Shown in pieces: positions 18,753 through 28,992 of a stretch of 64,000 bases of DNA (its first letter is position 1; each line of letters begins with the position of its first letter). The DNA lies in contig NZ_AP026683.1 in NCBI RefSeq assembly GCF_025997995.1, positions 2,790,501-2,854,500 on the forward strand. Reading direction: 5' to 3'. The DNA comes from Sediminibacterium sp. TEGAF015 (GTDB lineage Bacteria; Bacteroidota; Bacteroidia; Chitinophagales; Chitinophagaceae). The notes beneath the pieces were generated by a model. It was given only the letters and a program-made list of their open reading frames with translations, was not told where the DNA came from and did not search any database. The position numbers were made by a program, and so were the translations under genes.

Positions 18753-19433
18753 ATGAAAATTTTAATCATAGAAGATGAGAAAGACCTAGCCATGAGCATG
18801 TGTCAGTTCTTATCGGAACATGATTTTCTTTGCGAATGGGTAATCACCAGGGAATCTGCACTTGATAAAATAGGTATTTATGAATACGATTGTATTCTGT
18901 TAGATCTAATGTTGCCAGATGGCGATGGCTTTGAAATCTTGAAAGCCATTCGCTCTCAAAATAAATTGGAGGGCGTAATTATTATTTCAGCCAAAGACAC
19001 CCTTGAAACCAGAATTGAAGGATTGCAAATGGGGGCAGACGACTTTTTAATTAAGCCCTTTCATATTTCTGAGTTGATGGTCAGGATTCAGGCATTAATC
19101 AGAAGACGTAAGTTCAGTGGTAGCAATCGATTGGTTTTTAATGAAATTGAAGTGGATTATCTCGAAAAGCTGATTTTTGTTCACCAGAAACCTGTTGATT
19201 TTACCAAGAAAGAGACCGATCTGTTGTTTTATTTAATCAGTAATAAAAACAGGGTTTTATCAAAAAACGCCATTGCAGAGCATCTTTCAGGCGATATGGC
19301 TGATATGCTCGATAATCATGATTTTGTATATGCCCATATTAAGAATCTAAAAAAGAAATTGATGCAAGCTGGTGCAGGAGATTATATCAAGTCGGTTTAC
19401 GGGCTTGGCTATAAATGGGAATATGAAAGCTAA
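18753..19433 (+). CDS. OmpR-family response regulator
   Basis: The 226-residue protein has a receiver domain (1-120) with the acidic pocket Glu7-Asp8, phosphoacceptor Asp51 (LLDLMLPDGDG) and Lys101 (LIKPF), then a winged-helix DNA-binding domain (130-226) ending IKSVYGLGYKWEYES. It overlaps the histidine kinase gene by 11 bases, so the pair is translationally coupled. A repeated 23-bp site upstream of this operon and upstream of the PepSY/receptor genes is a plausible target. The signal is unknown. Confidence 0.93.
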   Translation: MKILIIEDEKDLAMSMCQFLSEHDFLCEWVITRESALDKIGIYEYDCILLDLMLPDGDGFEILKAIRSQNKLEGVIIISAKDTLETRIEGLQMGADDFLIKPFHISELMVRIQALIRRRKFSGSNRLVFNEIEVDYLEKLIFVHQKPVDFTKKETDLLFYLISNKNRVLSKNAIAEHLSGDMADMLDNHDFVYAHIKNLKKKLMQAGAGDYIKSVYGLGYKWEYES

Positions 19434-20688
19434 GTTGCTCCATAAAACGCTAAGGTTTTACCTTTATTACGCAGTTATCTTGTTTGTAATTGCATCTCCT
19501 GTTTTTTATTTTGTAATTCAGCAGTTGTATCAACGTGAAGCAGACGATACGTTACAATTGCACAGAAATGAGTTTGTTATTAATGTCCTGCCGAATTTTT
19601 CACAGAATGACGTTGTTAATTGGAACAAGTTCAATAGAAATATTCAGCTGATTCCAATTAATACTTTTCAGAACGACACCTTCTTTACCACCAATTATTA
19701 TGATTCTTTAGAGGCAGAGCTAGAGCCATATCGGGTATTGAATTCTACCATTGTTTTAGATGGTAAATTTTATCAGTTTTCCTCAAAATTTAATCTGGTT
19801 GAAAATGAAGATATCATCCGCAATATCTTTTTATTGTTTCTTGGTATTTTACTTTTATTGGTACTCGGGATTCTCATCATCACAAAAATAATTTCAGTAT
19901 CACTGTGGAAACCTTTTTATAGTGCACTCGATCAGATTGAAGCGTTTGAAATTGATAAGCGCTTTACTTATACCGAAATAAAATCAAGCGTTGCAGAATT
20001 TGATCGACTCAATAACAGTGTGAAGAAACTGATTGAGAAAAATCTGGATATTTATCAGAATCAAAAAGAGTTTATAGAGAATGCGGCACATGAATTACAA
20101 ACCCCTCTGGCAGTATTCAAGGCTAAAGTAGATGCATTGATGCAATACCCCGATTTAAAGGAGGAGCATTATGTCATTATTAATTCCATTCATGATAATG
20201 TATCTAAGCTTTTTAGAATCAATAAAAACTTATTACTATTATCTAAAATTGAAAACAGTAGTTATCAGCAATCAGAATCAATTTCATTAATTGGGGCTCT
20301 ATCTAAAAACATTGAATTCTTTAAGGAACAGGCAGTCACTAAGCAAATACAAATTGAGACATTTTATGCTTCTGATATTACATTAAATGCAAACACAGTC
20401 TTGTTGGATATTTTAATCAGCAATTTATTTCTGAATGCTATTAAGTATAATCTCGAAAATGGATTTATTCGAATTTCAATAGCCAATAATATCCTTTATT
20501 TTGATAATACTGGGATTGATAAGGCTTTGCCTAAAGAACTATTGTTTAAAAGGTTTTCTATGCAGAACGTCGGGGAAAATAGCTCTGGTCTTGGGTTATC
20601 TATTATAAAAAAAATTACTGATCTCTATCGATGGACAATCGATTACCAATATAAGGATGGATACCATCAATTTCAGGTCAGATTTTAA
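19423..20688 (+). CDS. Sensor histidine kinase
   Basis: The 421-residue kinase has two membrane helices (about 10-34 and 140-167) bounding a periplasmic sensor region of about 100 residues. The HisKA domain carries phosphoacceptor His223 (NAAHELQTPL), and the ATPase domain has LFLNAIKYN (N-box) and SSGLGLSIIKK (G-box). The start at MKAKLLHKTLRF inside the end of the regulator gene is preferred over an upstream in-frame codon because it gives a normal short cytoplasmic tail. Kinase and regulator form an operon. Confidence 0.92.
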   Translation: MKAKLLHKTLRFYLYYAVILFVIASPVFYFVIQQLYQREADDTLQLHRNEFVINVLPNFSQNDVVNWNKFNRNIQLIPINTFQNDTFFTTNYYDSLEAELEPYRVLNSTIVLDGKFYQFSSKFNLVENEDIIRNIFLLFLGILLLLVLGILIITKIISVSLWKPFYSALDQIEAFEIDKRFTYTEIKSSVAEFDRLNNSVKKLIEKNLDIYQNQKEFIENAAHELQTPLAVFKAKVDALMQYPDLKEEHYVIINSIHDNVSKLFRINKNLLLLSKIENSSYQQSESISLIGALSKNIEFFKEQAVTKQIQIETFYASDITLNANTVLLDILISNLFLNAIKYNLENGFIRISIANNILYFDNTGIDKALPKELLFKRFSMQNVGENSSGLGLSIIKKITDLYRWTIDYQYKDGYHQFQVRF

Positions 20689-20710
20689 ATTCAAGATTTC
20701 TTCAGAATCT
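20688..20710 (+). promoter_or_regulatory. Candidate response-regulator binding site, copy 2
   Basis: This block begins on the last base of the kinase stop codon and matches copy 1 at 21 of 23 positions, including the 11-bp-spaced TTCA repeat and TTTCTTCAGAATCT. It is 24 bases upstream of the PepSY-like gene. Confidence 0.55.
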
Positions 20711-20734
20711 CTTTGCAATTTTGAAATAAAAAAC

Positions 20735-21154
20735 ATGAAGTACTTACAATTTATTTTAGCGCTTACATTGGCTACAGGCCTATTTGCTCAGTCTGTTCCA
20801 ACTTCAAAGGTTCCTGCAGCAGTTCAATCCGGGTTAACAGCGAAATTTCCCAAAGCAACCAAAGTAAAGTGGGATAAAGAAGGTAATGATTTTGAAGCGA
20901 GTTTTAGTGTGGAAAATCGAAGTATGTCCATTCTGTTGAATGCCAAAGGAGAAATTCTTGAAACTGAAGAAGAAATTGCAGCCAACATGGTGCCTGCTGC
21001 AGCTTTAGCCTATGTGCAAAAAAATTATCCAAAGACTACCATCAAGGAAATGGCAAAAATTACCAAACAGAATGGGGTAGTTGTGTACGAATTGGAGATT
21101 AAGGGTAAAGATTTATTATTTGACACGAATGGTAATTTAGTAAAGAAAAATTAA
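20735..21154 (+). CDS. Periplasmic PepSY-like protein
   Basis: The 139-residue protein has a signal peptide ending near LFAQ (residue 19) and two related modules (about 24-85 and 87-139), each with a VPAA start and a strand pair ending in ETEEE or DTNGNLV. This is the PepSY-like (DUF2874) arrangement found in small secreted Bacteroidota proteins. The start at MKYLQFILAL is chosen because it gives the signal peptide. It follows the two-component genes and is nine bases before the receptor gene, which suggests it belongs to their regulon. Confidence 0.75.
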   Translation: MKYLQFILALTLATGLFAQSVPTSKVPAAVQSGLTAKFPKATKVKWDKEGNDFEASFSVENRSMSILLNAKGEILETEEEIAANMVPAAALAYVQKNYPKTTIKEMAKITKQNGVVVYELEIKGKDLLFDTNGNLVKKN

Positions 21155-21163
21155 GGGACTAAA

Positions 21164-23581
21164 ATGAGCCGAATTTCAAAAATCTATTTCCTCTTATTTT
21201 TTGCACTGCCATTTGCCATTGCAGCACAAAAGCAGAATATTACACTTTCAGGGCAGGTTATGAATGCCAGGGATAAATCACCCTTGGCATTTGTGAATGT
21301 TATATTGAAGAAAAAAGTAGATTCCTCTTTTGTTACAGGTGCTGTGTCTAACGAGCAAGGAAGATTTGTGCTCAGTGCCGTTCCTACGGGTAATTACATT
21401 GTTGAGTACCAAATAGTAGGTTTTGAAAAGCTAAGTAAGAGCATACTGATAGGGTCATTAAGTGCATTTTTAGATTTAGGAGTTGCAGATTTAGTAGCAA
21501 CTACAAATACTTTACAGGAAGTAGTGGTTAATTCAAACAAGCAAAATGATATCAGTAATGCAATGGATAAAAAGACGTATTCTCTGGCCAACAATATCAG
21601 CCAAACAGGAGGTTCGGTTTTGCAAGCTTTGAAAAACTTGCCCGGAATAACCAGTGGTCAGGATGGTAAGGTTGCATTGCGGGGAAGTGATAAGGTCGCA
21701 ATTCTGATTGATGGACGTCAAACGGCTTTAACAGGTTTTAATAGTCAGTCTGGTTTAGAAAATTTACCCGCATCTGCAATTGAAAAAATTGAAATTATCA
21801 ACAATCCATCTGCTAAATACGATGCAAATGGGGCAGCTGGTATTATCAACATTATTTTCAAAAAAAACAAGCAGGAAGGTTTTAATGGAAAAGTAGGACT
21901 AACAACAGGTTTAGGAGCCCTTTGGCAAAAAAAGGAAAACCTGCCAGATATTCGTCCACAATACCAACGCACTCCCAAAATCAATCCTTCCTTATCGCTT
22001 AATTACCGTAAGAAAAAGATCAATGCTTTTTTTCAAGGAGATTGGTTGTACACTGAAACGTTGAATAAAAACGAATTTGTAACCAGAACCTATCAAGACG
22101 GAACGGTTATTAATCAACAAACAAAACGAAACCGTAATACACACTTTCTTACGACCAAAGCAGGCTTAGACTGGAATATCAGTGAGAATGACCAATTTTC
22201 TGTTTCGGTACTTTATGGTACTGAAAAAATAATGGATAGGGGAGATGAGCCATTTTTCAATAAAGATTTATCCAATCGTTTAAGATTGTGGCAATTCTTA
22301 GAAGACGAGTTAAAGACAACTGTAATGGCTTCGGTTAATTATGTTCACAAGTTTAGTCAACCCGGTCATCAACTCAACATTGGTTATAATTATACCTTTC
22401 ACCGCGAAGACGAAAAGTATTTCTTCGAAAATAAAATGCCAACGTATACTGGCCTGGATTCCTTTAAAGTGCTTTCTGATGAACATGTTTCAGACTTTAA
22501 TCTAGATTATACCAAGCCTTTACCATACGGACATATTGAAGCAGGGGTAAAATTTAGGTATCGTAATATTCCAACCAATATGACTTTTAAGCCAGGAATC
22601 AACTCGCCTTTGGATACAGGTGCTGGTGGTCAGGCAACTTATTCTGAAGTAATTCCTGCAGCCTATGCCAATTATGTTTTTGAAAATGAAAAGATAGAAG
22701 CTGAGGCAGGCGTAAGGGTAGAATATGTAAACTTAAAGTATAAAGTAAATCCCAACCACAATACCTATAAAAGTGATGGATACAATTATACTGAACCTTT
22801 TCCCAATATTCGGCTGGCATATAAATTTAATGAGCAAAGTAAAATCTCTTTATTTTATACCCGAAGGGTGGATAGGCCGAACGAAGTGGACATCAGAATC
22901 TTCCCTAAGTACGATGATGCCGAAATTATCAAAGTAGGCAATCCGGGCTTGAAGCCACAATTCACCAACTCAATTGAATTGGGTTATAAAACATCTTATA
23001 ATAAAGGTTTTTTTTATGCCGCTGCCTATCGAAAAAATACAAAAGCAACAATTAACAGAATTGCCACGCAAGTGCCTCCGAGTACCTTGATTTATAACGT
23101 TTTCCAAAATACGGGGAATAGCAGTAATACGGGCGTAGAATTCATTTGGCAAAATTCCTTTTCAAATGTTTTCTCTCTAAATGCCAACTTGAATATTTAT
23201 CAGAACATCATTGAGGCATTCAGTGTGGTAAATCAATATCCAGTTACCTCTCTTTATACAGCAGCGCAAGACAAGCTAACTTCTGGTAATTTTAAATTGA
23301 ATGGCACGTTCAAGCTTTCGTCCAATTCCGAATTGCAGGTAGCCAGCATATACCTAGCCCCGGATTTAATCCCACAGGGAAAAGTAGGCACCCGCTATTC
23401 CTTGGATATTGGTTTTAAAAAACAATTAAGGGATAAGAAAACGGAACTTTTGATTAATGCAACAGATCTATTGAACACCATGCGGGTAAAACGTGAAATT
23501 AAAGGTGCAGGATTTACATTAGTCAGCAATGACTATTATGAAACACAGGTTTTTAGAATAGGGTTAATGCATAAGTTTTAA
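21164..23581 (+). CDS. TonB-dependent receptor-like outer membrane protein
   Basis: The 805-residue protein has a signal peptide ending at IAAQ, a CarboxypepD_reg-like domain (about 25-110, SGQVMNARDKSPLAFVNV), a plug domain with GSVLQALKNLPGI and RGSDKVAILIDG (about 130-240), and a long beta-barrel of the OMP_b-brl_3 type ending in FRIGLMHKF. Such proteins take up unknown nutrients or export small peptides. It probably forms a unit with the PepSY-like gene and the two-component system upstream. No SusD partner is present. Confidence 0.85.
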   Translation: MSRISKIYFLLFFALPFAIAAQKQNITLSGQVMNARDKSPLAFVNVILKKKVDSSFVTGAVSNEQGRFVLSAVPTGNYIVEYQIVGFEKLSKSILIGSLSAFLDLGVADLVATTNTLQEVVVNSNKQNDISNAMDKKTYSLANNISQTGGSVLQALKNLPGITSGQDGKVALRGSDKVAILIDGRQTALTGFNSQSGLENLPASAIEKIEIINNPSAKYDANGAAGIINIIFKKNKQEGFNGKVGLTTGLGALWQKKENLPDIRPQYQRTPKINPSLSLNYRKKKINAFFQGDWLYTETLNKNEFVTRTYQDGTVINQQTKRNRNTHFLTTKAGLDWNISENDQFSVSVLYGTEKIMDRGDEPFFNKDLSNRLRLWQFLEDELKTTVMASVNYVHKFSQPGHQLNIGYNYTFHREDEKYFFENKMPTYTGLDSFKVLSDEHVSDFNLDYTKPLPYGHIEAGVKFRYRNIPTNMTFKPGINSPLDTGAGGQATYSEVIPAAYANYVFENEKIEAEAGVRVEYVNLKYKVNPNHNTYKSDGYNYTEPFPNIRLAYKFNEQSKISLFYTRRVDRPNEVDIRIFPKYDDAEIIKVGNPGLKPQFTNSIELGYKTSYNKGFFYAAAYRKNTKATINRIATQVPPSTLIYNVFQNTGNSSNTGVEFIWQNSFSNVFSLNANLNIYQNIIEAFSVVNQYPVTSLYTAAQDKLTSGNFKLNGTFKLSSNSELQVASIYLAPDLIPQGKVGTRYSLDIGFKKQLRDKKTELLINATDLLNTMRVKREIKGAGFTLVSNDYYETQVFRIGLMHKF

Positions 23582-23591
23582 CACCCAATCA

Positions 23592-23851
23592 TGCTGATAC
23601 GAGCATTTCTCAAATAACTCGCACGCATCAATAGTAAAGTAATGGAATAGAGGAGGGGGTAATTTTTAAGGGTCTAGAAATAACAGGAGATTATATAAAT
23701 ATAGAAAGTGGATGCTGATTCGAGCATTTCTCAAATTTTAATTTTGATGAATAAACATGTTTTAATATTTATTCTTTTAAAATTTGAGGGCAGCGAGAAT
23801 TGGCATCCACTTCTATTTTAAAGAACTATTATTTGAGGGCAGCGAGAATTG
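23592..23851 (+). repeat. Palindromic repeat cluster with a 107-base hairpin
   Basis: In this gap between the receptor gene and fumC, AAGTGGATGC (23706-23715) pairs with GCATCCACTT (23803-23812), CTCAAATTTTAA with TTAAAATTTGAG, and GAATAAA (23749-23755) with TTTATTC (23768-23774), making a long interrupted hairpin. Its left arm motif GCTGATWCGAGCATTTCTC also occurs at about 23593-23611, and its right arm motif ATTTGAGGGCAGCGAGAATT occurs again at about 23831-23850. This resembles a REP/BIME-type extragenic element. No gene is seen here. Confidence 0.7.
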
Positions 23852-23878
23852 ACAAATACCCCTTACGAATATTACAAT

Positions 23879-25279
23879 TTACTTTAGTTCCCCTACCATT
23901 TGCGAAGGCACCACCCACAGATCAAACTCTTCCGCAGTAAGGTACCCAAGCTTAATCGCCATTTCTTTTAAAGTAGTTCCTTCCTTGTGAGCTTTCTGTG
24001 CAATTTCAGCAGCTTTGTAGTAACCAATCTTGGTGTTAAGTGCAGTCACCAACATCAAGGAATTGTTTACGTGCTTCTGAATATTGGCTTCAATAGGTTC
24101 AATACCTACGGCGCACTTATCGTTAAAGCTTACACAACCATCGCCAATTAAGCGGGCGCTGTGTAAAAAGTTGTAGATCATAACAGGTTTGAAAACGTTC
24201 AATTCAAAATGACCGTTAGAGCCACCGATATTAATAGCCACATCGTTACCCATTACCTGTGCAGCAATCATGGTTAGAGCTTCACACTGCGTTGGGTTTA
24301 CTTTACCCGGCATGATAGAAGAACCTGGCTCGTTGTCTGGAATAAACAATTCACCAATACCACTTCTTGGTCCGGAAGACAACATACGGATATCGTTCGC
24401 GATCTTCATTAAGCTTACAGCAACAGTTTTCAAAGCACCATGTGCTTCAACGATTGCATCATGTGCAGCCAATGCTTCAAATTTGTTTTCAGCAGTAACG
24501 AATGGTAAGCCAGTAAGGGTAGCAATATGCTTGGCCACATTTACATCATAGCCTTTTGGTGTATTGATACCTGTTCCTACCGCGGTGCCACCTAATGCCA
24601 GTTCACTTAAGTGTGCAAGGCTGTTCTTGATAGCTTTTAATCCATGGTTCAACTGAGAAACATACCCGCTGATTTCCTGACCTACGGTTAAAGGAGTAGC
24701 GTCCATGAAATGTGTACGGCCAATCTTTACAATATGCATGAAAGCTTTGCTCTTAGCTTCCAATGTATCGCGTAGTTTTTCAATACCAGGAATAGTCGTC
24801 TCCACTAAAATTTTGTAAGCCGCAATATGCATGGCAGTAGGGAAAGTATCGTTACTGCTCTGAGACTTGTTTACGTCATCATTCGGATGTAAGAACTTGT
24901 CCTTGTCGGTTAAGCTTCCGCCTTTTAATACATGACCACGATAAGCAATTACTTCGTTAACGTTCATATTGCTCTGTGTACCGCTACCAGTCTGCCAAAC
25001 AACCAATGGGAACTGATCACTTAAAGTGCCGGCTAAAATTTCGTCACATACTGTGCCAATCAATTCAGCTTTTTCAGCTGGCAAAACACCAGCTTCCATA
25101 TTGGTTAAAGCTGCTGCTTTCTTTAGATAAGCAAATGCCGCAATAATTTCTTTTGGCATTTTATTAATGTCCTGCGCAATAGGAAAATTCTCAATACTGC
25201 GCTGTGTCTGTGCGCCCCAATATACATGTGCAGGTACTTTCACCTCGCCCATGGTATCTTTTTCTATTCTGAATTCCAT
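23879..25279 (-). CDS. fumC: Class II fumarate hydratase
   Basis: FumC hydrates fumarate to malate in the TCA cycle without an Fe-S cluster. The 466-residue protein carries the superfamily signature [11 protein letters not shown] at 319-329 with the mobile-loop serine, and the catalytic His190 in [20 protein letters not shown] and [11 protein letters not shown] match fumarase rather than aspartase or argininosuccinate lyase. It lies 41 bases downstream of the enoyl-CoA hydratase gene on the same strand and may be cotranscribed with it. Confidence 0.95.
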   Translation of the reverse strand: MEFRIEKDTMGEVKVPAHVYWGAQTQRSIENFPIAQDINKMPKEIIAAFAYLKKAAALTNMEAGVLPAEKAELIGTVCDEILAGTLSDQFPLVVWQTGSGTQSNMNVNEVIAYRGHVLKGGSLTDKDKFLHPNDDVNKSQSSNDTFPTAMHIAAYKILVETTIPGIEKLRDTLEAKSKAFMHIVKIGRTHFMDATPLTVGQEISGYVSQLNHGLKAIKNSLAHLSELALGGTAVGTGINTPKGYDVNVAKHIATLTGLPFVTAENKFEALAAHDAIVEAHGALKTVAVSLMKIANDIRMLSSGPRSGIGELFIPDNEPGSSIMPGKVNPTQCEALTMIAAQVMGNDVAINIGGSNGHFELNVFKPVMIYNFLHSARLIGDGCVSFNDKCAVGIEPIEANIQKHVNNSLMLVTALNTKIGYYKAAEIAQKAHKEGTTLKEMAIKLGYLTAEEFDLWVVPSQMVGELK

Positions 25280-25320
25280 ATGTTGGTTTTTATCGGTTTA
25301 ATTTTAATGTTTCGCGAAAT

Positions 25321-26100
25321 CTACTTCCCCGCAAAATTCGCTTTGCGTTTTTCTAAAAATGCAGATGTGCCCTCTTTCATATCTTCCGTTCCAAAGCAAT
25401 TGCCAAACTCTGCAATCTCAACACTGTAGCCATTTACATTTTCTTTGTACACTGCATTTGCACTAAGTATACAACCTGCAACCGCCAGCGGCGCTTTCTC
25501 ATTAATCATAGATAAAATAGAAACCGCTTTTGCAATCAACTCTTCAGGAGTTACCACATAGTTCACTAATCCGTATTGTAAAGCAGTAGCGGCATCAATC
25601 ATTCCTGCACTCATCAATAATTCCAGTGCACGCCCTTTGCCAATCAACTGCACCAGACGCTGTGTGCCACCATAGCCAGGAATCAATCCCAGGTTCACTT
25701 CCGGCTGCCCGAATTTTGCGTTGTTAGATGCAATGCGGAAATGACAACTCATCGCCAGTTCACATCCACCCCCTAATGCAAAACCATTTACGCAAGCCAC
25801 AACAGGCTTAGGAGAATTTTCAATTTTGAAAAAGATGTCCTGGCCTTTTTTTGCAAGGGCCATTCCCTCTGCAACGGATGCACCCACAAATTCACTGATA
25901 TCTGCACCGGCAACAAATGCTTTAGGACCTGCGCCAGTAATGATTACAGACTTAATATCGGCATTGCTATACACTTCATCCATGGCCGCACTTAAGTCGC
26001 TCATGACTTGTTGATTCAGTGCATTTAATTTGTCCGGACGATTAATGGTGATAGTGAAGATACCCTGGTCGAGGGCAGTCAATAAAGTTTGGTAAGCCAT
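25321..26100 (-). CDS. Enoyl-CoA hydratase/isomerase family protein
   Basis: The 259-residue crotonase-fold protein has the oxyanion-hole segments AFVAGADISEF and NGFALGGGCELAMSC, and glutamates in GQPEVNLGLIPGYGGTQR consistent with a true hydratase acting on acyl-CoA. The start at MAYQTLLTAL is chosen over an in-frame codon 25 triplets upstream because it follows a perfect -7 box (TATCTTTG, 26117-26124 on this strand) and matches family length. Exact chain-length preference is unknown; degradation of fatty acids or short-chain acyl-CoA are both possible. Confidence 0.9.
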   Translation of the reverse strand: MAYQTLLTALDQGIFTITINRPDKLNALNQQVMSDLSAAMDEVYSNADIKSVIITGAGPKAFVAGADISEFVGASVAEGMALAKKGQDIFFKIENSPKPVVACVNGFALGGGCELAMSCHFRIASNNAKFGQPEVNLGLIPGYGGTQRLVQLIGKGRALELLMSAGMIDAATALQYGLVNYVVTPEELIAKAVSILSMINEKAPLAVAGCILSANAVYKENVNGYSVEIAEFGNCFGTEDMKEGTSAFLEKRKANFAGK

Positions 26101-26177
26101 CTCGTTAAATTTGGCGCAAAGATAAGCCAGTTGGGCTATTAAAGGGCTTTTTAATAATGTTAAAGCAGGAATCATCT

Positions 26178-26185
26178 TACATTTG
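26178..26185 (+). promoter_or_regulatory. -7 box 4 nt upstream of a start codon
   Basis: TACATTTG fits TAnnTTTG and ends four bases before the ATG at 26190, consistent with a leaderless message. Confidence 0.45.
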
Positions 26186-26189
26186 GTTC

Positions 26190-26996
26190 ATGCGTTTTTT
26201 CTATATATTTCTAGCTCTTCTGGGGTTTTCCACTCAGCTTACCGCACAGAAAATGTTTGTGGCTGAATCCTCCTCTACCGCATTGGAAGAAGACAGCAGT
26301 TCAATCCATAAATTGTATATCCGTCCATTTATTACAGATGATGCCCGGGTTGTTGGAAAGAAGCTGGCCCAATTGGAATCATGGGTTCGCTTCGACAAGG
26401 AAGCAGGTCAACATTGGTTGTTGGGGGCTTATGGGCCCAATAAGAAACTTGAAATAACCGTGGGGGGTGTTTATGGGTATCAGAATGAGCACAATAGCAA
26501 AAAGACTTTCGCTTATGCACTACCATTACTGCAGGCAAAATTTTTATTCAAGGAATATAAACCTAACAAGGGGCCCGGTTTGGGAATGGCAGTAGGAACT
26601 TTTTTGCCCGTTGGACAAGGTAGTTTTAAACCTGATGGGTATGGAACTTTTGGTTATTTCATTGTTTCGCAGTGTTTTGGGAAAGGAGAGCAGTTTCTCT
26701 TCCATGGAAATCTCGGGGGCAATTATTTGCACGTTGATGGTTCCAATAATTTGATAGCCACCTGGGGAATCGGAACGCAGATCAAAGCATACAAAGGATT
26801 ACACTTTGTTGGTGAGATATTTTCCGGCGATCCCTATATACCCGGAACCGGTACTTCCTGGCAAGCCGGTTATCGGTATATCGTTAGCGACTTTCTTCAA
26901 ATTGACATGACCATCGGAAATGGTATTGCAGGCACCACCAAAATGCCCTTCTGGTTTAGTGCAGGAGTTAGGATTGTAAGAGAAAATTTATTTTAA
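26190..26996 (+). CDS. Predicted outer membrane beta-barrel protein
   Basis: The 268-residue protein has a signal peptide ending near LTAQ (residue 20) and then a series of short amphipathic strands rich in Gly and aromatics, closing with [15 protein letters not shown]. The segment [13 protein letters not shown] near residue 45 recalls porin-like proteins of the MetA-pathway group, but this is weak. It is divergent from the hydratase and overlaps the 3' end of the B12-binding gene by four bases. Function is unknown. Confidence 0.65.
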   Translation: MRFFYIFLALLGFSTQLTAQKMFVAESSSTALEEDSSSIHKLYIRPFITDDARVVGKKLAQLESWVRFDKEAGQHWLLGAYGPNKKLEITVGGVYGYQNEHNSKKTFAYALPLLQAKFLFKEYKPNKGPGLGMAVGTFLPVGQGSFKPDGYGTFGYFIVSQCFGKGEQFLFHGNLGGNYLHVDGSNNLIATWGIGTQIKAYKGLHFVGEIFSGDPYIPGTGTSWQAGYRYIVSDFLQIDMTIGNGIAGTTKMPFWFSAGVRIVRENLF

Positions 26997-27400
26997 AAGG
27001 GTCTGTTAACCTTCACCCATTCCTTTATATAATTCGCAATATCGGTAGTTGAAGTGCCGGGGGCAAAGAGTTCCCCAACACCCATATCCTTGAGGGATTT
27101 CATATCGTCTTCAGGTATGATCCCGCCGCCGGTAAGCAGCACATCATTCAAACCTTTTTCTTTCATTAAACCAATGACTTTAGGAAAAACGGTCATATGC
27201 GCCCCGCTCAAAATGCTGATGCCAATGGCATCCACGTCTTCCTGTAAGGCAGCGTTCACCACCATTTCAGGGGTTTGTCTCAGGCCGGTATAAATTACTT
27301 CCATGCCTTCGTTGCGCAAAGCGGTGGCAATAATTTTTGCTCCGCGATCGTGTCCGTCTAATCCCACTTTTGCTACTAAAACCCGAATAGGTCTGTTCAT
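26993..27400 (-). CDS. Stand-alone cobalamin-binding subunit (methylmalonyl-CoA mutase-type)
   Basis: The 135-residue protein is just a B12-binding Rossmann domain with the base-off motif DGHDRG (DxHxxG) near residue 15, and SILSGAH and LLTGGGIIP later. It matches the C-terminal domain or small subunit of acyl-CoA mutases and would position the cofactor for a separate catalytic subunit. It follows gltX by eight bases in an operon. The presence of methylmalonyl-CoA epimerase in the window fits a propionyl-CoA pathway, but the partner large subunit is not here. Confidence 0.88.
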   Translation of the reverse strand: MNRPIRVLVAKVGLDGHDRGAKIIATALRNEGMEVIYTGLRQTPEMVVNAALQEDVDAIGISILSGAHMTVFPKVIGLMKEKGLNDVLLTGGGIIPEDDMKSLKDMGVGELFAPGTSTTDIANYIKEWVKVNRPF

Positions 27401-27408
27401 ATCACTGG

Positions 27409-28944
27409 TTAATTATGTTCAAGAATGCTCAACACTTTTTTAATTCTTTCTATTGTGGCTTCTTTGCCGATGATTTCTGCAATATCAAAAACGCCGGGTC
27501 CAAATTTACCACCCACTAACATGATGCGCAATGGCAACATCAGTTCGCCGGGTTTTAAATCCTGCGCCGCCGCAATTTCCTTCAATGTTTTTTCCAGATC
27601 ATGTGCTTCCCAAACTACGCTGCTTTCGTAAGCTTTTGCGAGTTCAATGAAGAACATATTTTTGGTATCATTCCATTTTGGTTGGATGGAAGCTGTATCA
27701 AATTCGGAAGGGGTTACAAAGAAGAAAGCAGCCTGTGGCACAAAGTCGGCCAGCAAATTGCAACGCTCTTTCACCAACTGAATCACGCGCAACAACAGCT
27801 CGCGGTCAACGCCCGCAACCCCAGCCGCAACAAGGGTTTCAGACACCTGGTCTACCAGCTGTTCCGGAGCAGCACGTTTAATCCACTCCTGGTTATACCA
27901 CAATGCTTTTTCATAATTGAACTTAGCGCCACCTTTGTGCACACGATCCATAGAGAAAGCACGGATTAATTCTTCCATGGTAAAAATTTCCTGATCAGTA
28001 CCATCGTTCCAACCCAATAAAGCCAATAGATTCACAAAAGCTTCCGGAAGAAATCCACGCTCTTTAAAGCCAATGGTTTTTTCTCCGCTTTTAGGATCGG
28101 TCCAGTCCATGGCAAAAACAGGGAAGCCCAAACGATCTCCGTCGCGCTTGCTGAGTTTACCATTTCCATCGGGTTTCAAAATCAATGGAAGATGCGCCCA
28201 CTGAGGCATATCGGCCGACCAGCCTAAATATTTCCACAACAAAATATGAACGGGTGCACTGGGCAGCCATTCTTCACCACGGAATGCATGGCTGATTTTC
28301 ATTAAGTAATCATCCACTACCACTGCTAAGTGATAAGTAGGCATACCATCCGCTTTCAATAACACTTTATCATCCACCTGTGAAGTATGAAAACTCACTT
28401 CACCACGAATCATATCGGTAAACGTAACCGTTTCATCTAAAGGCATTTTAATGCGTACCACATGGGGCGTACCTGCAGCCAGTAACGCTGAAACATCATC
28501 AGCACTCAATGTAAGTGAGTTGCGCATTTTCATACGCAATGCATGATTATACTGAGGAGAAGGATTTTCTTCTGTTTTGTATTGCACCCGCATCTGCTCT
28601 AATTCTTCGGGTGTATCAAATGCATAGTAGGCATTCCCGGCTTGTACCAGCTGCTCTGCATATTGCTTATAGGTAGCTTTTCTTTCGCTCTGTCTGTAAG
28701 GTGCATAAGGTCCGCCATGCACAGGACTCTCATCTGGCGTAAGACCACACCAGGCCAGGGTATTAAAAATATATTCTTCCGCACCGGGTACAAAACGACT
28801 CTGGTCGGTGTCTTCAATTCTCAAAATAAAATCACCACCATGTTTTTTTGCAAACAAGTAATTAAATAATACCGTTCTAACGCCGCCTAAATGCAATCCA
28901 CCCGTAGGGGACGGGGCAAAACGCACCCTTACTTTCTTATCCAT
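27409..28944 (-). CDS. gltX: Glutamyl-tRNA synthetase
   Basis: GltX charges tRNA-Glu. The 511-residue class I synthetase has the HIGH-equivalent in [14 protein letters not shown] near residues 10-20 and the KMSKS-equivalent KLSKRDG near residue 250, with a C-terminal anticodon-binding domain. The start at [11 protein letters not shown] is chosen over an in-frame codon six triplets upstream; a perfect -7 box ends four bases before it, implying a leaderless mRNA. The B12-binding subunit gene follows in the same operon. Confidence 0.94.
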   Translation of the reverse strand: MDKKVRVRFAPSPTGGLHLGGVRTVLFNYLFAKKHGGDFILRIEDTDQSRFVPGAEEYIFNTLAWCGLTPDESPVHGGPYAPYRQSERKATYKQYAEQLVQAGNAYYAFDTPEELEQMRVQYKTEENPSPQYNHALRMKMRNSLTLSADDVSALLAAGTPHVVRIKMPLDETVTFTDMIRGEVSFHTSQVDDKVLLKADGMPTYHLAVVVDDYLMKISHAFRGEEWLPSAPVHILLWKYLGWSADMPQWAHLPLILKPDGNGKLSKRDGDRLGFPVFAMDWTDPKSGEKTIGFKERGFLPEAFVNLLALLGWNDGTDQEIFTMEELIRAFSMDRVHKGGAKFNYEKALWYNQEWIKRAAPEQLVDQVSETLVAAGVAGVDRELLLRVIQLVKERCNLLADFVPQAAFFFVTPSEFDTASIQPKWNDTKNMFFIELAKAYESSVVWEAHDLEKTLKEIAAAQDLKPGELMLPLRIMLVGGKFGPGVFDIAEIIGKEATIERIKKVLSILEHN

Positions 28945-28948
28945 GCTG

Positions 28949-28956
28949 CAAATATA
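28949..28956 (-). promoter_or_regulatory. -7 box 4 nt upstream of gltX
   Basis: Read on the minus strand, TATATTTG is followed by CAGC and the gltX ATG. It lies back to back with the promoter of the divergent deacetylase gene. Confidence 0.55.
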
Positions 28957-28980
28957 AATCATTCGTGCAGCCCTAATGAA

Positions 28981-28988
28981 TATCTTTG
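28981..28988 (+). promoter_or_regulatory. -7 box 4 nt upstream of the deacetylase gene
   Basis: TATCTTTG is followed by AACT and the ATG at 28993, again with spacing of four. Confidence 0.5.
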
Positions 28989-28992
28989 AACT

